A DNA stretch of 64,000 bases, from positions 449,324 to 513,323 of the forward strand of contig NW_019774870.1 of NCBI RefSeq assembly GCF_001039355.2, given 5' to 3'. This DNA is from Lingula anatina (Eukaryota; Brachiopoda; Lingulata; Lingulida; Lingulidae). A program made the translations under genes and the position numbers. Shown one piece after another: positions 61,461 to 64,000 of this stretch (its first letter is position 1; the number at the start of each line of letters is the position of its first letter). Below the pieces are notes generated by a model. That model did no database searches. It was not told where the DNA came from and saw nothing but the letters and a program-made list of their open reading frames with translations.

Positions 61461-61695
61461 AATGAAACTGTTGGTCTCTGTAGATCGATCAAACTCCGCG
61501 GGGACTCTCGCTGAACAAGCAGTTTAATAGATTCACATGCCTTCTCTTGTTTACATTGTAACAAGACTCGTATAATCGCCAGCTCTTTGTACTGTACTCA
61601 ACGCCAGGAAGAGGTGTGTTAATCTGTTAAACTGATTGCATTCAGCGAGAGTCCCTGCAGAGTTAGATCGATGTACTCTGACCGATAGTTTCAAT
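61461..61695. mobile_element. MITE family 1, intergenic copy
   Basis: Left end AATGAAACTGTTGGTCTCTG, right end CTCTGACCGATAGTTTCAAT, forming imperfect inverted repeats of about 45 bases that include GGGGACTCTCGCTGAA. The interior carries CTCAACGCCAGGAAGAGG. It is the best preserved of the three copies. Confidence 0.82.
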
Positions 61696-62304
61696 GAAAA
61701 TGAGCTCTATAGTGTGTCCTGTTGCACCTGGGTGGCGACCATCTGAGGGAACGAATATTTGCCCACGCTACGAGTAAACACCAAAAGAAGAGTTTATAAA
61801 GTCCATTGATCTAGGTATATGAATTTAATGTTTTATTACATTAAAAACTGTCAAAGTCACAACTTTGAAGATGGCAAAAACCATTGCCCAAACAGTCTCA
61901 AACCCTAGTTAAACAGGGACTTTAATGTTATCCGAGTTAGATATAAAATCTTATGTCGGTCTCCAAGTCTAATTTTCAACTTAGTGTACCACTTATCTCT
62001 TACCTCTGGCTAAAGAGGTTATCAATGAACAGATGATAATTCACTTGATGTCTACTGCACAGGCTATCGACGGGTTAAATATCATTCTCCAAGAAGAAGC
62101 CTCAACTTCGACTTAATAATTGTACATAAAACCAATGAAATTAAAGAACGCAAAACGAGGCGCTTGTTAGAAGTGTTAGCGCGAATAGGAACAAAGGAGA
62201 TAAGTACCTGACCGCTAAATAATTGTACATGACTCACACATATCTGAATATTTTAGGAACTGGACCTGGTCTGTAAAATATCACGAGGAACAAAATACTG
62301 AAAG

Positions 62305-63966
62305 ATGAAGCAGGGCGTTGTGAGTGGCATCATTTTTGCTGCCCTGGCTATAGCACTGGGGTCCACCACCGACGTCTTTCCAGCTCCAGAACTAGCAGCC
62401 CCTCCACTGAAGATAGGTGCCTTTAACGTCCGCGTGTTTGGTCCAACCAAGGCTAGCATTCCGGCTGTAATGAACACTATTGCTAAGGTGAGTAAAATAA
62501 CGACCGTGTGGGCGCATGAATGCGTGCGTCCCTGTGTTCTTTCTTTCTGACATACTAGTACATGTACATGTATATACTAAATACACGGTTTTCAAAATGA
62601 CAGAAAATGAGTTTAACAAGCACGTTCCGACACAGCTGAATAAAAATATTAAAATGACGCTAGGTTCCGTTTTAAATCCATGTGATTCTGTTGCTGTGCA
62701 AAGTTTAAGTAGTGACATGTACCTTCGTGATTTGTGCAGTACGGGTCATTTTCCTTAAAACTAAAAAAGTTGGCATGTTAATTATTGATTCGTTTATTGT
62801 GTAAGCATAGGACAAAAGATACCGTTCGTAGGAGGTGGAAATCGAACCTGTCGCTTTCAGTAGGCCTACATTTGAAGCTTTTGAAGGGGTATTTAGGAAA
62901 TGATGAAAAGGCACAATTCATTACACATGATTCAGGTCAGGAAATGACGCCTCTTGGTAATTAGACAAGTGATGAATTCATAACCGAATGGGTAACGGCC
63001 GTACAAGGCGAACGAAGAAATTTCCGCTCTTCTTCCTTACTGTCGTCATGAGGTCATTCATATAAACTTGCAGTTAATTCTTTGTCCTAGTTATTTGTTG
63101 TTTTTTTTTTACTATTCTATTATAAAATGTGTATTTAGATATATTTTCATTGCTTTCAAAATGGTTGCGCGGTACTACTTTTCCGCATTAATGAAAAATA
63201 AAACTTTGTCTTTGAAAATGAAGGCGCAGTAGCAGAATCCGACTGATTAAAAGCACAATGCAAGTGTTTCTGGAAGGTTTCTAAAGTTTAGACAACAATA
63301 TATGAAATCTTTCAATTATCCCTCTTTTATAGTCAGTTAGCAATGTCTTCATTACGTGTTTTGGGTCATTTCACAGATAAATGGACCTTTGTATGGTTTT
63401 GACCTGCTCTATATATCATTTTCGCTGTTCATAGTAAATTACCCTTCGATATGGAAAGAAATCGATAGCTAAAAAGTGATATACCAGGGCAGTAGCCTGA
63501 GCAAAATGCCAGGGGGGGCAGTAAGCGGACACGAGGGGGCAAAGCCCCCTGAGTGGGGAGGTTGTTGGAGGGGGTGTCCCACGGTGTGGAAAAATTTTAA
63601 AAACTGTATGTATAATACTGCATTCTGGTGCATTTTAACTGTTATTTATTGCTCACTCAGAAGTCAGAAATTGCGATTATTTTTTTTGCACCTCAAATCC
63701 CAGGGGGGGCAGCTGCCCCCCCTGCCCCCCCGGAGGCTACGGCCCTGTATACATGTACAACACAGTTGTGTGAATGCGGTATAACATGAAGTGTGCGTCA
63801 CTGATGCGACCAAAATTTTCACTTTTTTTGTGGAATAACTTTATACTGTATATAAAATATTCCATTTACTCATTTAGGTAGTTGCCCGTTACGACATCAT
63901 TTTGATCCAAGAAGTCCGTGACTCCAGTGAAACTGTCGTGGACAAACTGCTGCTAGAAGTAAATAG
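62305..63966 (+). CDS. DNase I family endonuclease, 5' part
   Basis: The first two coding exons of a secreted DNase I-like enzyme, 62305-62487 and 63878-63966; the rest lies beyond the window. The protein begins MKQGVVSGII with a hydrophobic signal peptide of about 20 residues. The core then starts with KIGAFNVRVFGPTK, carrying the Asn of the first metal-site strand, and exon 2 gives RYDIILIQEVRDS with the metal-binding Glu. These match the start of the endonuclease/exonuclease/phosphatase fold in DNase I and DNase I-like 3. The family cuts double-stranded DNA using Mg and Ca ions, usually outside cells or in lysosomes. The donor GTGAG at 62488 and acceptor TTTAG before 63878 keep the frame. 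A TTTTAG about 50 bases before the ATG could end a 5' UTR intron. A hAT-like element lies in intron 1. Subfamily cannot be assigned from this part. Confidence 0.9.
63485..63747. mobile_element. hAT-like MITE in the DNase gene intron 1
   Basis: Ends CAGGGCAGTAGCCTGAG and the near inverse CGGAGGCTACGGCCCTG, flanked by TATAC on both sides (63480-63484 and 63748-63752). Runs of seven or more G (left) and C (right) lie inside the ends and extend the inverted repeat. CAGGG-type ends recall hAT elements, though hAT targets are usually eight bases. No coding capacity. Confidence 0.75.
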
Positions 63967-64000
63967 GTATGCTCTCTCTTCTTTTCGCTCCCTTTCTTCC

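Larger units (their letters stand above)
57623..62304. other. Intergenic region between chitinase G and the DNase gene
   Basis: About 4.7 kb with no supported gene. It contains an AAAT microsatellite (about 58553-58575), a T/A-rich low-complexity tract (59424-59506), a MITE family 2 copy (59553-59712), a C-run (about 60550-60561) and a MITE family 1 copy (61461-61695). The first few hundred bases should hold the chitinase G promoter. The rest is unremarkable to me. Confidence 0.65.

Noticed and set aside
62516-62758. 80-residue ORF in the DNase intron
   Set aside because: It begins inside intron 1 after the GTGAG donor. The next real exon at 63878 keeps the frame from 62487 and continues the family sequence.
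1-64000. tRNA or rRNA genes
   Set aside because: No cloverleaf with the A and B box words and no rRNA-like conserved stretch was seen on reading. A covariance-model scan would be needed to be sure.

Overview
This is a eukaryotic genomic window. It is AT-rich, with split genes, GT-AG introns, microsatellites and several families of short inverted-repeat transposons. Gene content points to a marine invertebrate: tandem clan-2 cytochrome P450s, secreted multidomain chitinases carrying an AA15-type lytic polysaccharide monooxygenase (LPMO) domain, and a secreted DNase I. A lophotrochozoan (mollusc, brachiopod, annelid) is my best guess and an invertebrate deuterostome is possible; the sequence alone does not decide. 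There is no sign of bacterial organisation.

Layout. Positions 1-42.4 kb hold a P450 cluster of five genes with one shared 11-exon structure. P450-A (77-2576, +) lacks its 5' exons, which lie outside the window. P450-B (6571-11303, +), P450-C (15385-21479, +) and P450-D (27559-33788, +) are complete by inspection. P450-E (36342-42360, -) is inverted. By exon length and sequence, A, B and E form one subgroup (504 residues for B and E) and C and D another (508 residues). C and D sit in a segmental duplication that also copies more than 2 kb of upstream DNA. Positions 42.5-57.6 kb hold two convergent chitinase genes, F (+, 42925-50051) and G (-, 52319-57622). Each joins an AA15-like LPMO domain to a GH18 chitinase. 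F adds a Thr-rich linker and a CBM14-like chitin-binding domain; G lacks the linker and keeps only a Cys-rich remnant. Exon 1 of F is not in the sequence: a truncated Tc1 copy and an ambiguous base lie where it should be. A DNase I family gene begins at 62305 and runs off the right edge.

Mobile DNA. Three copies of one degenerate Tc1/mariner-type element are present (22870-24530, 42497-42875 truncated, 43035-44697). There are at least two MITE families with several copies each, a Harbinger-like element with CAG flanks, a hAT-like element with TATAC flanks, foldback elements and long hairpins. Shared and private insertions give a relative chronology for the C/D duplication.

How the genes work together. 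The P450s are expected to be membrane-bound haem monooxygenases; their substrate is unknown. F and G are expected to be secreted enzymes that combine oxidative and hydrolytic attack on chitin. The DNase I would be secreted too. Nothing indicates that the P450s and the chitinases share a pathway. All exon boundaries were assigned by eye from splice sites, reading-frame phase and comparison between paralogues; no alignment or transcript data were available.
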